Below, one piece after another: positions 23,635 through 35,371 of a stretch of 64,000 nt of DNA; positions within the stretch are counted from its first letter, which is position 1, and each line of letters opens with the position of its first letter. The DNA lies in contig CAWHOW010000028.1 of assembly GCA_963831005.1 (NCBI GenBank), positions 124,001-188,000 of the forward strand. Direction: 5' to 3'. The notes beneath the pieces are model-generated. The model saw only the letters and a program-made list of their open reading frames with translations. It ran no database searches and was not told the DNA's origin. The position numbers and the translations under genes were made by a program. Origin of the DNA: CAWHOW01 sp963831005 (GTDB lineage Bacteria; Bacteroidota; Bacteroidia; Bacteroidales; CG2-30-32-10).

Positions 23635-26600
23635 ATGAGAATAATTACATTTTTAAAAACGATTATTTTCAGTGCAATTTTAAATTATTGCACAAGCCTA
23701 ATTGGGCAGCCTTTAGTTGTTTCCACCATGCCTTCATGGACAAACAATCAGAAAGAGAGTAATGTAGCCGTTGGTCAACCTGTTATTGTTTGGGGAAGTT
23801 ATTTCGGAGGTTCAGGTATATATTCATCTGTTAGTTTGACTGTTGACAATGGTCCTTCATTGCCAAATAACGACCCCTATCCGTTACAGGATTTTGCTAC
23901 CGGTCATTACTGGGGTAATAATTATACATTTTCCACATGTGGACTCCATCACGTTAGTATAAAAGTTACCGATAGTAATGGTAATACGGATTCAAGTACA
24001 TCTGTAGTCTATGCTCATAACAGCCCTTCCGATACTATAAAAATAGATATGATGATTGATAAGGGTTTGTTGTTCCTATATAAAAATGCTACAATCAACA
24101 ATGACAGTACTGTTTATTGGCAGGACAATTCCGGTAATGACGGTAACCCGGGTATCCAAATGATCCCTGGTCATTTGATGCAACTGCTGCTGCTGTTATA
24201 GCTTTTCAGGAAGGCAGCCATTTCAGGATAAGTACAATTCCTGCTTCCACTGGTGGTTGCGCTGGAACTACTACTTTTATTGATCCTTATACAGTTGTAG
24301 TTAGAGAAGGGTTGAATTACCTTATGTCAGAAAATGCCGGTTCACAAACCATTAACCATACTGACGGCAGTCATGTTAACGTTTATGATGTAAGTGGTGA
24401 CGGAGAAGGATACTATGTTTTTCCATCCCTCAATTATGCAAATTCATTTGGATTATATGCTGTAATAATGTCGATGGACGATTCTACCCAAGCTGCTTCA
24501 ACTCAAATCACCTATGGTCCTTTTGCCGGTAAATCTTATTATCAGTTCATGCGAGATTGCCTTGATCTGCTTCTTTGGGATCAGGGAACCTCTGCATTGT
24601 TACCCTGGGAAACTGGCGCTATGATCCTTTGACATTTAATGTATCAGGCGATGATGGTTCCTGGATGGCTCCACTGAGCAATGGCCTATTTTAGCATTGT
24701 GGGCAGCACAATCCAGGTGGGGAATGACTTCTCCCCAATGGGTAATAAACAACGCTTTATCTGCATATTCAAATATGACTGTCAGCAGCGGAGCCGACAT
24801 AGGGGCATGCAGCGGAGACTGCGATGGCGCTTGTGTAACTCCTTATGTTTGCGATTATAATTTAGGTACAACGGGTGGCATGCTTGCAGCCTATGCATGG
24901 GCCGGTAAGATGTACAATTCCGGAGACCCTGATGCTATCAATTCCGTTCATTATATTGAATCTGTCTATAATAATGACGGAGCAGGCGCTAATGTTTTGA
25001 ATAGCGGATGGGGTGGTTATTTTTATGGCATGTATGGCCTGAAAAAAGGCCTTTATATTCAAAATATAGATACGATTGTTGTAGGAGGAAGTCCGCTAAA
25101 TTGGTATTTTACAGAAGCCAGTTGGTTGTCTGGAAACAATGTTTATATAAATACATTACCAGCAGGTTTTGCTCCAAGTACACAAGGGATCCAGCTCATT
25201 GTTACGGTCAAGACCCAGACGGTTCCTGGCAGGGTAATCCCACTTATTGGATTTCAGATAAACCTATTGCTACAGGATGGGCACTTTTGCTTTTACGTCC
25301 TAATCTTACTCCTCAACCTATGCCCGTTCCAGCTCAATCATTTAATATATGTCCGGGTGATACGGCTTGGTTGTTTGCCAGTGATTCAGCTGTAGGAGGA
25401 TATTCATGGTACCCTACCGCAGGATTAAACAACCCTAATATCCGAAATCCTATTGCCACACCTACAATAAATACAAATTATTATGTAAACTACATTGATG
25501 CGATGGGTTGCCCTTATAAATATGAGTATTCTTATGTTTGTGTGAAAAATCACCCAACATTGACTGTTAGTAATAATACAGATGTATGTATTGGTAATTC
25601 AACAACATTAAACGTAATTTCGAATTCTGACCCTTTTATTTGGAGCAATGGCAGTACAAATAATGCTATTACTGTTGATACAAATGTTACATCTGTGGTT
25701 TGGGTAACTTCCTCAAATATTTATGGTTGTATAACTACTGATTCAATAAAAGTTACAGTTAATCCTTTGCCAGTCGTATCCGTTACACCTGTAAATACAG
25801 CTATATGTTTCGGGTCTACAGCTACACTCACTGCGTCAGGCGCTTCAACATATTCATGGAGTAGCGGACTTGGTGCGGGGAATCCTGTAATTGCAGATCC
25901 AACAACGACTATATCATACACTGTAACCGGTACCGACACTAATGGCTGTGTTAGTACTGCTGCATCAGCTAATGTAATTGTTCATCCTTTGCCTCCTGCC
26001 AATGCAGGCCCTGATAATGCAATTTGCATAGGAAATAATACTAATTTGAATGCTTCGGGAGGAATTATATATGCTTGGAGCCCTAATTCTGGCTTAAGTG
26101 CTTCAAATATTCCAAATCCAGTTGCCAATCCTACAATTACTACTGAATACACAGTAACTGTAACAGATATAAATAGTTGTTCTGCGATTGATAGTATGAT
26201 TCTTTCAGTAAATCCTCTACCAATAGCAAATGCAGGAACGGATCAAATAATTTGTAATGGTCAGAATGTCAATTTGACAGCCTCAGGAGGCGGAACCTAT
26301 TCGTGGAGTACATCAGCAAGCACACAAAGCATCAATATATCTCCAACAACAACTACTACCTACACAGTAACAGTAACAGGAGTAGACGCCTGCACAGCTA
26401 CCGCAAATGTAACAGTACATGTAAATCCAGACCCACCCGCTAATGCAGGCCCCGATCAATCCATATGCATAGGGCTTAGTGCGAACCTAAATGCAAGCGG
26501 AGGAACTAGCTATGTATGGGGTCCTGGAACAGGTCTTAACAATTCCACTATTTCCAATCCAGTAGCAGATCCTACCACCACCACGTCCTATATTGTTACA

Positions 26601-29111
26601 GTGACAGATGTAAACGGATGTTCTGCAAAAGACACCATGGTACTAACGGTCAACCCCCAACCCACCGTTTCAGCAGGAGCTAACCAAACCATCTGCTTTG
26701 GTCAATCCGCTAACTTAAATGCTACAGGAGGCATTATTTATATCTGGAGCCCCCCTGCGGGATTAAGCAATACAGCAATATCCAATCCAACAGCCAACCC
26801 GGCAGATACAACAACATATACGGTAACTGTGACTGACCTTCACGGTTGTACAAATACCAGTGATATGATCGTTAATGTAAACCCAGTACCCACATCCAGT
26901 TTTACGGCCACAAGCCCCTTATGTGCAGGACAGACATCGTCGACCATAGTATATACAGGATCAGGAACAGCAGGTACAACCTATTTTTGGAACTTTCCCG
27001 GAGGAACAGTAATAAGCGGGACAGGACAAGGACCCTACCAGGTTAGCTGGTCCTCACCAGCCACATATGATATAACATTGACAGTTATACAAAATGGATG
27101 TACATCAACAGTAACAACAGTACCTGTTGTGGTAGGACAGGTAACCGCCCCGCTGACCATAACAGATTCAATAAGCTGCAACGGAGTAAGCGATGGACAG
27201 GTAACAGTAACGCCGGCAGGAACATGGCCATACCAGTGTAACTGGAGCAATAACCAGATAAGCACGGTTGCCACCAATCTTTCAGCGAATATTGCCTATA
27301 CGGTTACCGTTACAGATGCAAACGGATGCTCCGCCACCCAGAGCATAACATTAACACAACCGGCCCCTTTAGCAATGGCATTCACTACACAAGCTGTAAG
27401 CTGCTTTAACGGACATAACGGAATAGCCAATTCAGTTGTAACAGGAGGCACGCAATCCTACACATATTCATGGTTACCGGCAGGAACAGGCGGAGATGCC
27501 AATACGGTAAATACACTTTCGGCAGGAACCTATACATTAGATATACAGGATCTGCATGGCTGTACTTTGGATACCACATTTGATATTACGCAGCCACCAT
27601 TGCTGACCTATACGTTTACTACAGACAGTGTTGTTTGTTATGGAGGAAGAAACGGAGATATTTGTTTCCATCCTTCGGGAGGAATATCCCCCTATGCATT
27701 TACATGGAATCCCAATGTGTCAACCGACTCCTGTGTAACCAATATAGCCGCAGGCAATTACCTTATCACTGTTACGGATCATAACGGATGTGATACCACT
27801 GCACTGGCCACGATTGGACAGCCACAGGAGATAATGTTGCATGTGAGCAACAATGTAACTATATGTATAGGTCAAAGTACAGTTATCAGCGCCACTGCCA
27901 ACGGAGGAATAGGCGCTTATACATTTGCCTGGAATAATGCATTAGGCAATGGAAGCAGTTTTACTGTCAGCCCGACAACAACAACAACATATACAGTGAC
28001 AGTGACAGACCAAAACAACTGTTCACCGCCACCTTTATCGGTAACAGTAACAGTGAATCCACCGATATCGGTAAATGTCACAGCTAATCCACCTTCATTG
28101 TGTATCGGAGGAAGCTCTATAATTACAGCAGCAGCCAATGGCGGCAACGGACTATATACCTATGTATGGGGACAGGGGATAGACACATCCACAGCATCCA
28201 TAACCGTAACCCCAACATCAACGACTTGGTATCCGGTAACCGTGACCGATAATTGCAATTCACCATTGGCAATAGATTCAGTTCAAATAGTAGTTTACCC
28301 GTTGCCAGTAGTTCAATTCTCGGCAGACACTCTTAGCGGATGTGAACCTTTGGGTGTACAATTTACAGACCTTAGCACGCCTGCCATAGGAAGCTGGTTA
28401 TGGGATTTTAACGACCCCATGTCAGGGACAAATAATACATCCACGATACAAGACCCCTATCACTTGTTTTCATTGCCTGGGATATATTCTATTTCGTTAA
28501 CAGTAATTACTACAGACAGCTGTTCTGGAAGCTATACGAATATGAGCATGATAGATGTATATCAAACACCTGTAGCAAATTTCAGTATGACACCACAGCC
28601 GGGCTCAACAGCTTTAGCACCGGAGATACAATTTCAAGACCTTTCAGTAAATACCTATACATGGGCATGGAATTTTGGCGATCCGGGCTCTACGAGCGAT
28701 ACTTCCAGTACAGAGAACCCAGAGCACTCATACAGCAATGCAGGGAACTACACAGTATCACTATTTGTAGAAAGTGTCAATGGATGTACAGACAGTATAT
28801 CAAAAGAAGTACTTATCAACCAGGATATCACTATATATTATCCCAATGCATTTACTCCCAATGGCGATGCCTATAATCCGGGATGGAGGCCGGAAGGCAC
28901 AGGTGTAGATAATACAGATTATCAATGCTACATATATGACAGGTGGGGCAAGATGATATGGAATACGAACGACTTTTATGCCTATTGGGATGGTCACGCA
29001 ATGAGCGGTAACCAAGTATGTGAATTAGGAGTGTATTCGTATATAGCGCATGTTAAGGATGTAAACGGAATCACCTACCAGTTTAAAGGAAGTATTACTC
29101 TGGTGAAATAA
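23635..29111 (+). CDS. Giant secreted toroid plus Ig-like repeat protein with CHU_C-type T9SS sorting domain (four apparent frameshifts)
   Basis: The coding signal continues across four frames as one protein of about 1825 aa. Breaks fall in homopolymers: AAA at 24158-24160, GGG at 24607-24609, A near 24665 and GGG near 25186-25190. Each is explained by one missing base. Order: signal peptide; PKD-like domain (LTVDNGPS to KVTDSNGNTDS); toroid region with YLMSENAGSQ, ALWAAQSRWGM and GSWQGNPTYWISDKPIATGW; more than ten Ig-like/PKD repeats of about 85 residues (CIGNNTNLNASGG, YTVTVTDINSC); C-terminal TPNGDAYNPGW and DRWGKMIWNTND, the gliding-motility type B sorting domain. The intact stretch from the last break to 29111 is about 1300 aa. 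It is probably a surface adhesin. Confidence 0.8.
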
Positions 29112-29133
29112 CAAATATTCACTCTTTTCTCTG

Positions 29134-29217
29134 TACCCGGGGCGGGAATCGAACCCGCACAAGATTGCTCTTATTGGTTTTTGAGACCAACGCGTCTACC
29201 AATTCCGCCACCCGGGC
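29134..29217 (-). tRNA. tRNA-Leu (CAA anticodon)
   Basis: An 84-nt class II tRNA. Acceptor GCCCGGG pairs with CCCGGGT. The anticodon stem TTGGT/ACCAA has loop CTCAAAA, giving anticodon CAA. A long variable arm and T-arm GCGGG/CCCGC follow. The discriminator is A and CCA is not encoded. Confidence 0.93.
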
Positions 29218-29337
29218 ATTGTGTTATTTGAATTGGGAGTGCAAATGTATAGAATCCTTTCGGATATGCAAAATATTAAAGCAATATCAGGTAAAACCCT
29301 TTAATATCAGGCAGTCCATACTATTCATTGAAAATAT

Positions 29338-29368
29338 TTTGAGCGAATCAAATAAAACAGTAATTTCG
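29338..29368 (+). promoter_or_regulatory. Bacteroidota-type promoter of prs
   Basis: TTTG at 29338-29341, 19 bp, then TAATTTCG at 29361-29368, one mismatch to TAnnTTTG. The prs start is 45 bp downstream. Confidence 0.5.
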
Positions 29369-29412
29369 CGGCTGGAATTAGAACAATTTCTTTTTAATCA
29401 ATAGACTGTGAC

Positions 29413-30363
29413 ATGTCCACTTATCCCATAAATATTGTTTCCGGCCGGGCCACCCGCTATCTTTCTGAAAAGATCGCTGCATGCTTCGGTAAAAAGTTGA
29501 GTGAAATACATATTTCAACTTTCAGTGATGGAGAATTCCAGCCTTCGTTTGAAGAAACAATCAGGGGTAGTGAAATGTTTATTATCCAGTCTACTTTTGC
29601 TCCTTCAGATAATTTATTCGAGTTATTATTGATGATAGATGCTGCTAAAAGAGCATCTGCTAAAACTATAGTTGCTGTTATTCCTTATTTCGGCTATGCA
29701 CGCCAGGACAGGAAGGACAAGCCAAGAGTTCCGATTGGCTCCAAGCTTATTGCAAATCTTTTATGTGCTGCAGGAATCGACAGGGTAATAACCATGGACC
29801 TTCATGCCGACCAGATACAGGGATTTTTTGATGTCCCTGTTGACCATTTATATGGCTCTACGATGTTTGTACCTTATATAAAAAATCTCAACCTGCCTAA
29901 TCTTGCCATGTCTTCACCTGATACCGGTGGAACACGCAGGGCAGCCGCTTATGCAAAGTTCTTAAACTCCGACCTTGTTATTTGTTATAAACAGCGGGCT
30001 AAAGCCAATGTTGTGGAAAAGCTGACTGTTATCGGCGATGTAACCAATAAAGATGTTGTGCTTGTTGATGATATTATTGATACTGCCGGCACCATAACCA
30101 AAGCATCGGATATGCTTATGGAAAAAGGGGCCGCCAGTGTAAGAGCCATTGCAACACATGCCATACTTTCGGGCAAGGCTTTTGAACGTCTGGAAAAATC
30201 AGCTATTAAAGAAATCATAGTAAGCGATACCATTCCTTTGAAACAGGAAAGCAGTAAAATAACCGTTCTCACTTCATCTCACCTTTTTGCCGATGTGATA
30301 GGAAGGGTGCATAATTACGAGTCTATCAGTACGCATTTTAAATTCAATCCAATTACAACATAA
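29413..30363 (+). CDS. prs: Ribose-phosphate pyrophosphokinase
   Basis: The 316-aa length is typical. It converts ribose 5-phosphate and ATP to PRPP for nucleotide, histidine and tryptophan synthesis. Visible motifs are FSDGEFQPSFEETIRG, the ATP-binding loop YARQDRKDKPRVPI, HADQIQGFFD, and the PRPP-binding VLVDDIIDTAGT. It is cytoplasmic. It is followed after 33 bp by rplY and then pth, a common gene order in Bacteroidota. Confidence 0.97.
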   Translation: MSTYPINIVSGRATRYLSEKIAACFGKKLSEIHISTFSDGEFQPSFEETIRGSEMFIIQSTFAPSDNLFELLLMIDAAKRASAKTIVAVIPYFGYARQDRKDKPRVPIGSKLIANLLCAAGIDRVITMDLHADQIQGFFDVPVDHLYGSTMFVPYIKNLNLPNLAMSSPDTGGTRRAAAYAKFLNSDLVICYKQRAKANVVEKLTVIGDVTNKDVVLVDDIIDTAGTITKASDMLMEKGAASVRAIATHAILSGKAFERLEKSAIKEIIVSDTIPLKQESSKITVLTSSHLFADVIGRVHNYESISTHFKFNPITT

Positions 30364-30396
30364 TTCAATTTTTATTCATTTAATTAAAAATCAATC

Positions 30397-31092
30397 ATGA
30401 AAACAGTATCTATTAGCGGTTCTCTCAGAGAGAACGTAGGGAAAAAAGATGCTAAGAAGCACAGGATAGATGGCAAGGTGCCTTGTGTTCTGTACGGAGG
30501 CAAAGATCAGGTTCATTTTGTAACCGATCAAATCAGTTTTAAAAAACTTGTGTATTCGCCCGAAGCATTCACAGTTAAACTAAACGTTAACAGTAAAGAA
30601 TATCAGGCTATTTTGCAGGATATACAGTACCATCCGGTAAGCGACGTTATTTTGCATGCCGATTTCCTTGAAATTTCTGATGATAAACCGGTTACCATCC
30701 ATATTCCGGTAAAAGTAACAGGTAAATCACAGGGTGTTCTTAAAGGCGGTAGATTCATACAGAAGTTGAGGAAAGTGAAAATAAAAGCGCTACTTGCTTT
30801 TCTTCCTGATGATATTACCGTTGATATTACTCCGCTTGAGATCAATGATTCTATCAGGGTTTCGGATGTTAAACAGAACAATGTTACATTTCTTGATCCA
30901 CCGAATTCAGTTATCGTAGGTGTTCGTGTAACGAGAGTTATTGTTGAGGAAGCTCCTGTTGTTGCTGAAGGCGCTGCTGCTACCGCTGAAGGCGCTGCAA
31001 CTGCTGCAACTCCTGCTGCCGGTGAAAAAGGAAAAGAAGCTGATAAAGGCAAGGAAGCTGATAAAGGAAAAGATAAAAAAGAAAAGAAATAG
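30397..31092 (+). CDS. rplY: 50S ribosomal protein L25/general stress protein Ctc
   Basis: The 231-aa protein has the L25 5S rRNA-binding domain at the N-terminus (KKDAKKHRIDGKVPCVLYGG), then the TL5/Ctc C-terminal beta domain (LHADFLEIS, IHIPVKVTGKSQGVLKGG). A low-complexity Ala then Lys/Glu tail ends the protein (KGKEADKGKDKKEKK). It binds 5S rRNA in the large subunit. It sits between prs and pth with a terminator right after it. Confidence 0.95.
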   Translation: MKTVSISGSLRENVGKKDAKKHRIDGKVPCVLYGGKDQVHFVTDQISFKKLVYSPEAFTVKLNVNSKEYQAILQDIQYHPVSDVILHADFLEISDDKPVTIHIPVKVTGKSQGVLKGGRFIQKLRKVKIKALLAFLPDDITVDITPLEINDSIRVSDVKQNNVTFLDPPNSVIVGVRVTRVIVEEAPVVAEGAAATAEGAATAATPAAGEKGKEADKGKEADKGKDKKEKK

Positions 31093-31108
31093 TATTCTTA
31101 TCCAATTA

Positions 31109-31147
31109 AAAAAAGGTATAAAGAATTACTCTTTATACCTTTTTTTA
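31109..31147 (+). terminator. Rho-independent terminator after rplY
   Basis: AAAAAAGGTATAAAG, loop AATTACT, CTTTATACCTTTTTT: a 15-bp hairpin with flanking A and T runs 16 bp after the rplY stop. It may partly separate pth from the prs-rplY unit. Confidence 0.85.
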
Positions 31148-31179
31148 TAATTTTATTCTTTTATAAAAGTACAATGTAG

Positions 31180-31752
31180 ATGAAATACCTGATTGCAGGT
31201 CTTGGAAATATAGGTCCCGAATACGCCAACACCAGGCATAATCTTGGTTTTATGGCGCTCGATAAAATGGCCGAGATGGTTGGCTTTACATTCGAATCGA
31301 GGAGATATGCCTGGAATGCAGAATTCCGTTATAAAGGAAGAACCTTCGTACTAATAAAGCCAACCACCTTTATGAACCTGAGCGGAAAAGCTATCATTTA
31401 CTGGTTGAAAAAAGAAAACATTCCCGACGAGAACCTGCTTGTAATTGCCGATGATATAGCCCTGCCTTTGGGAACATTGAGATTAAGAAAAAAAGGCGGA
31501 GCCGGCGGGCATAACGGTTTGACAAGCATAATTGACCACATGGGCACCGACGGCTTTTCGCGTTTACGCATAGGCGCGGGTGGAGATTACCCCATCGGCT
31601 TCCAGATCCGCTATGTTTTAGGCGAATGGACACCTCAGGAAAAAGCCATATTATCGCCCAAGATTGAAATGTGCAGCGAAATTATTAAAAGCTTTGGCAC
31701 GGCAGGGATGGATATTACGATGAATCTTTTTAATAATAAATATAGAAGCTAG
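31180..31752 (+). CDS. pth: Peptidyl-tRNA hydrolase
   Basis: The 190-aa protein releases peptides from drop-off peptidyl-tRNA. Motifs are GLGNIGPEYANTRHNLGFMA (catalytic His20), LIKPTTFMNLSGKA, the Asp-containing VIADDIALPLGTLRLR and GGAGGHNGL. The length matches the family. It is convergent with the 1195-aa outer-membrane gene and ends 9 bp from its stop. Confidence 0.96.
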   Translation: MKYLIAGLGNIGPEYANTRHNLGFMALDKMAEMVGFTFESRRYAWNAEFRYKGRTFVLIKPTTFMNLSGKAIIYWLKKENIPDENLLVIADDIALPLGTLRLRKKGGAGGHNGLTSIIDHMGTDGFSRLRIGAGGDYPIGFQIRYVLGEWTPQEKAILSPKIEMCSEIIKSFGTAGMDITMNLFNNKYRS

Positions 31753-31761
31753 TCACAATTT

Positions 31762-34700
31762 TTAAAAATATGCGCGTAGCTGAACATTGCCAACATTAAT
31801 GACCTTTGATCCCTCTGATTTCCTGCCATCGTAGCTTAAATTAAGTTGCAGATTATTCGAAAGGTTTCGTTGGTAGGATACATTCCAATTCTCATTATCA
31901 CCCATCTTCATCCCTTCAAGCATTTCATAAGCAACGGGAGTGTTATCGCTACTGTTGTATTTAATCTGGGTGTAACTTATTTTCAACAGCAAGCTTCCTT
32001 TCGACAGAACATTATACTTTATTTCAGTACCGACTTCATTCAAAAAAGCTTTTTCGCCAATACTTCCTATAATATTTCTTTTGTCTGAATATTTATATTC
32101 AAGGCTTATACGATATGTAACACTTGGCTGGAAACTCATTGTGGGTTGCGTTTCGTAAGCAATAACATTATAATCATTAGTGTTAAAGAAAGCAGAAGTA
32201 CTTGTTTTTTCATCAATCTCGTTTTTAGTGGTAAATAAAATAGCTTTAGTGATACCCCATTTTGTATTTATTTCTTTGGATGTTCCTGTCCGCGAATCAA
32301 AACCATCTACAAGAAGTTCCTTGGTATTATTGTTCAGATAGTCAAGGTCAAAGCCGAATTTTGAACTGCTCCTGTTGAAATAAAAAGAATTGCGAAAATT
32401 AGAATTAACCGATATAAGTGAAGTGTCCCCAACTTTAGCATGAAAAGGATTGTACGCTTCAAAGCCATTATTATCGCTGTTTTTATTGTCAATGCTATAG
32501 GTTGTCTGGTTAGTCAAGCGAGAAATGAATTTTTTAATGCCCTTTTTTGAATTCCAAATGGCTGAGGGATTAATGTTAAGCGTTTGGCTGAACTGGTCGT
32601 TGTAGGTTTTTACATATTGGTTGGTCGGTGTATAAACTCGAATATAATTACCTGTTCCCGGGATAGTAGCTAACTCGAATTCGTTGAGTTGCATAATTCC
32701 GTCGCCATTGTAATCGTTCCACACATAAGTACCCTGCCCCATAGCTACCTGTACATAAGAATATTGCTGTTTAACCACAAGCCCGGAACCTATTTCATAA
32801 AATGTACTGGAGTATATTGCTCCTTTAAATACCTTTAGTGAATATTCAATACGTCCCAATAATGATTTATCCTTTTGCTGGGTAGTGAGTGATGTATCAT
32901 TAACTTCCAGGCTGCGGTATGTTCCATTTAGCGTAAGCTTGCTTATAGTGCTTTTGAGCAAGTCAAAAGTGACACCAATATTTTGAGCAGTAGTTGCAAG
33001 GGCAAGGGAATTCTTTAAAGGAAGATAATCTACACGGGTTTTGTAAAACAGTGTGTATTTATTTTTAGTAGTATCTGCATTTCTGATATACGCTCCCCAT
33101 TCAGTATAAGAATAGCTGCTTTTTTGAAGAGAGTCGGTTTTAATACTTTTAAAGGAATTATATTCCTGGTCTCCATCAACACCAACTGTTATCCATCCGA
33201 GTTTTTTAGAAAGATCGGCATCACTCCTGATAAATTGTGTAGTGTTTACATTATCTTTCGAATCAAGGATGCTGCCGTCGAATACCAGATGGAATCCTTT
33301 ATCTTCAAGATTGCCATTAAGTGAGTTCCGAAATCCGGTGTATTGCGGACTTGCAAGAAAAGACTGAAACTGATAAGCCGTGAAATTTTTCTTATTGTCG
33401 GAAAGAGAAAACTTCAGAGAAGAAATGTTCTCGTCCATGCTTTGTGCAAGCGAAGTTAAATTCCAATCTCGTTCAAATTCAACATCACGATAACGGTCAA
33501 TGGGAGAAAAGTATTTAGATGTATATTCATTATTGAATTCTGTAATAAAATTCCATCCTGTAGTATCATCCCTGTTAAGCGGAGTAGTATTTTTTAAGCC
33601 TGCATGAACCGCATAGCCAACATCAGTATTTTTATCAAGCGTTGAAAATAAATTAACATCATTATTACTCATAGCAACTTCTACGGTTGCCTTTGTTCTC
33701 TTTGAAATGGCATAATCGGTTGATAAAGTGATCATCTGTTTTTTCTTCGGGGGAATAAGCTGTGTTACAGGGGCATAATTCCCCTGCGACACACCTCCTA
33801 TGGGAGCGACCCATTTAAAAACACGTCCGTTTGCAGCGCTCTGAATCTGTACATAATCCCCTTTGCCCTGCCCCACTATGCTAAACCCTACCAGGAAGTA
33901 AGCACTGTCTGGGCTGGTACTATAAACATAAACCGGGTAATAAACTGTTGTCCCTACAGTGTCCCTTATCTTTTTATAAAGCACTTCGGTATTAGTAAAA
34001 GCAACGCTGTCTACATAAGGATATACAGCTTTATCAAGACTATCTCCGGCATGAGCAAGCAGAAGCTTCATACTGTCATTTAATGTTTGCTGTAAGGGCT
34101 GGTTTTTTATGTCTTGTTCTGAATAAAAATTAAACCGTGTAACAGTTTTCTTAGATATATAATCAAATCCGCCCGCAAATAAAGAAGTTGCATAATTCTG
34201 GTTTGAATACTCGAATTCGATAGAAATACGACTGTCCTTTGTTATCTGGCGTTTTGCAGTAAAAGTAATTTGCGCAGTATTATAATTTATAATGTAATCA
34301 TTTTCCTGTCCGCGCAGCATAAGCACCCCGTCAATATACACGCTTTCAGTACCCGAAAGAACAACAATATATGGTTCGTTCTGGGCACCTGTAAGTGTAT
34401 ATGGCCCTTGATTCCCATCCGTTCCCGTAAATTGATTCTTCGCATATTTCCCTTTTGAGATACCACCTGCAGCATGAACGGTCATCATATCTGAGGTCTT
34501 TTTACCCTTGCTGTCAGTAATATTAAAAGTAGTGGAAAAGTCGCCGCCCTCTGTTTTTTTATCATAATTCATAAAATAACTTTGAGGGCGTGTAAGCTCA
34601 AAATCGCCAGCAATAAGCTTGGAATTCTTTGATGACAGTTGGATATATACCTTGTCAAAATCCTGTATCTGTTGTGTATTCCCGTCGGGCTGAATAGGAA

Positions 34701-35349
34701 TATTATTATCTGTAATTGCAGCCTCTACCTCCACTTCATCGCTTAATTTGCCGGACAATTGCAAATTGAAATTAGAATTTACAACCAGGTCCTGGCTGTT
34801 TCCAAAAGATACACCTTTGGAAATACTTCCGTTTTTATTCAACCCGCTGAACTTGAAAATATCCTGCGACTGATTATTGTAAGTATAAGTGAAGGGATTA
34901 TAATTGCCTTTTGCATCTGGCTGAATATCTTTAGCGTCCTTATGTTTGTAGCTTTGTGAAAAGTTATAAGGGAATACTTTATACGAAACAAACAAGGTTT
35001 TAAACTTCATCCTGTAAGCATGGTCAATCACGAGTTCGGCTTTCGGATTATAAATACTGTAAAATGAACTGTCCAGCTTGTTTCCTGCGGTATCCCTGAT
35101 CATAAGCGAACCGGGAATAATGCTAAGTGAATCGAGAAAGATGGTGTCTGATTTTACCTCTATCTTTGATGCACGATAATTGCTGAGCCGCTGCGCCTGA
35201 TTTATTAATGGCAACAGCAGGCAAAGGAGGAGTAATATTTTAACGTGATTCCTCAAGCTTTGTATTAAATATATACTAAACGTATTATTTAGCAATTTAT
35301 TGTAAACGTTAATATTTGAAGTACACACGTAACCGTATCGAACTAACAA
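31762..35349 (-). CDS. Large outer-membrane protein with extended beta structure
   Basis: The open frame gives 1195 aa from the ATG at 35349, but the signal peptide (VKILLLLCLLLPLINQAQ) begins only about 32 residues in. A TTG at 35256 (LRNHVKILLLL) is a likely better start, giving about 1164 aa. The protein is rich in alternating beta strands with Tyr, Asn and Ser. An N-terminal domain (RASKIEVKSDTIFLD) comes first. A strand-rich repeat reminiscent of SprA-type proteins follows (DLVVNSNFNLQLSGKLSDEV), and the end (LQLNLSYDGRKSEGSKV, NVQLRAYF) is a typical barrel end. Predicted outer-membrane location; function unknown. It is divergent from the YitT gene. Confidence 0.75.
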   Translation of the reverse strand: MLVRYGYVCTSNINVYNKLLNNTFSIYLIQSLRNHVKILLLLCLLLPLINQAQRLSNYRASKIEVKSDTIFLDSLSIIPGSLMIRDTAGNKLDSSFYSIYNPKAELVIDHAYRMKFKTLFVSYKVFPYNFSQSYKHKDAKDIQPDAKGNYNPFTYTYNNQSQDIFKFSGLNKNGSISKGVSFGNSQDLVVNSNFNLQLSGKLSDEVEVEAAITDNNIPIQPDGNTQQIQDFDKVYIQLSSKNSKLIAGDFELTRPQSYFMNYDKKTEGGDFSTTFNITDSKGKKTSDMMTVHAAGGISKGKYAKNQFTGTDGNQGPYTLTGAQNEPYIVVLSGTESVYIDGVLMLRGQENDYIINYNTAQITFTAKRQITKDSRISIEFEYSNQNYATSLFAGGFDYISKKTVTRFNFYSEQDIKNQPLQQTLNDSMKLLLAHAGDSLDKAVYPYVDSVAFTNTEVLYKKIRDTVGTTVYYPVYVYSTSPDSAYFLVGFSIVGQGKGDYVQIQSAANGRVFKWVAPIGGVSQGNYAPVTQLIPPKKKQMITLSTDYAISKRTKATVEVAMSNNDVNLFSTLDKNTDVGYAVHAGLKNTTPLNRDDTTGWNFITEFNNEYTSKYFSPIDRYRDVEFERDWNLTSLAQSMDENISSLKFSLSDNKKNFTAYQFQSFLASPQYTGFRNSLNGNLEDKGFHLVFDGSILDSKDNVNTTQFIRSDADLSKKLGWITVGVDGDQEYNSFKSIKTDSLQKSSYSYTEWGAYIRNADTTKNKYTLFYKTRVDYLPLKNSLALATTAQNIGVTFDLLKSTISKLTLNGTYRSLEVNDTSLTTQQKDKSLLGRIEYSLKVFKGAIYSSTFYEIGSGLVVKQQYSYVQVAMGQGTYVWNDYNGDGIMQLNEFELATIPGTGNYIRVYTPTNQYVKTYNDQFSQTLNINPSAIWNSKKGIKKFISRLTNQTTYSIDNKNSDNNGFEAYNPFHAKVGDTSLISVNSNFRNSFYFNRSSSKFGFDLDYLNNNTKELLVDGFDSRTGTSKEINTKWGITKAILFTTKNEIDEKTSTSAFFNTNDYNVIAYETQPTMSFQPSVTYRISLEYKYSDKRNIIGSIGEKAFLNEVGTEIKYNVLSKGSLLLKISYTQIKYNSSDNTPVAYEMLEGMKMGDNENWNVSYQRNLSNNLQLNLSYDGRKSEGSKVINVGNVQLRAYF

Positions 35350-35371
35350 AGATAAATTATAATTATTGCTT

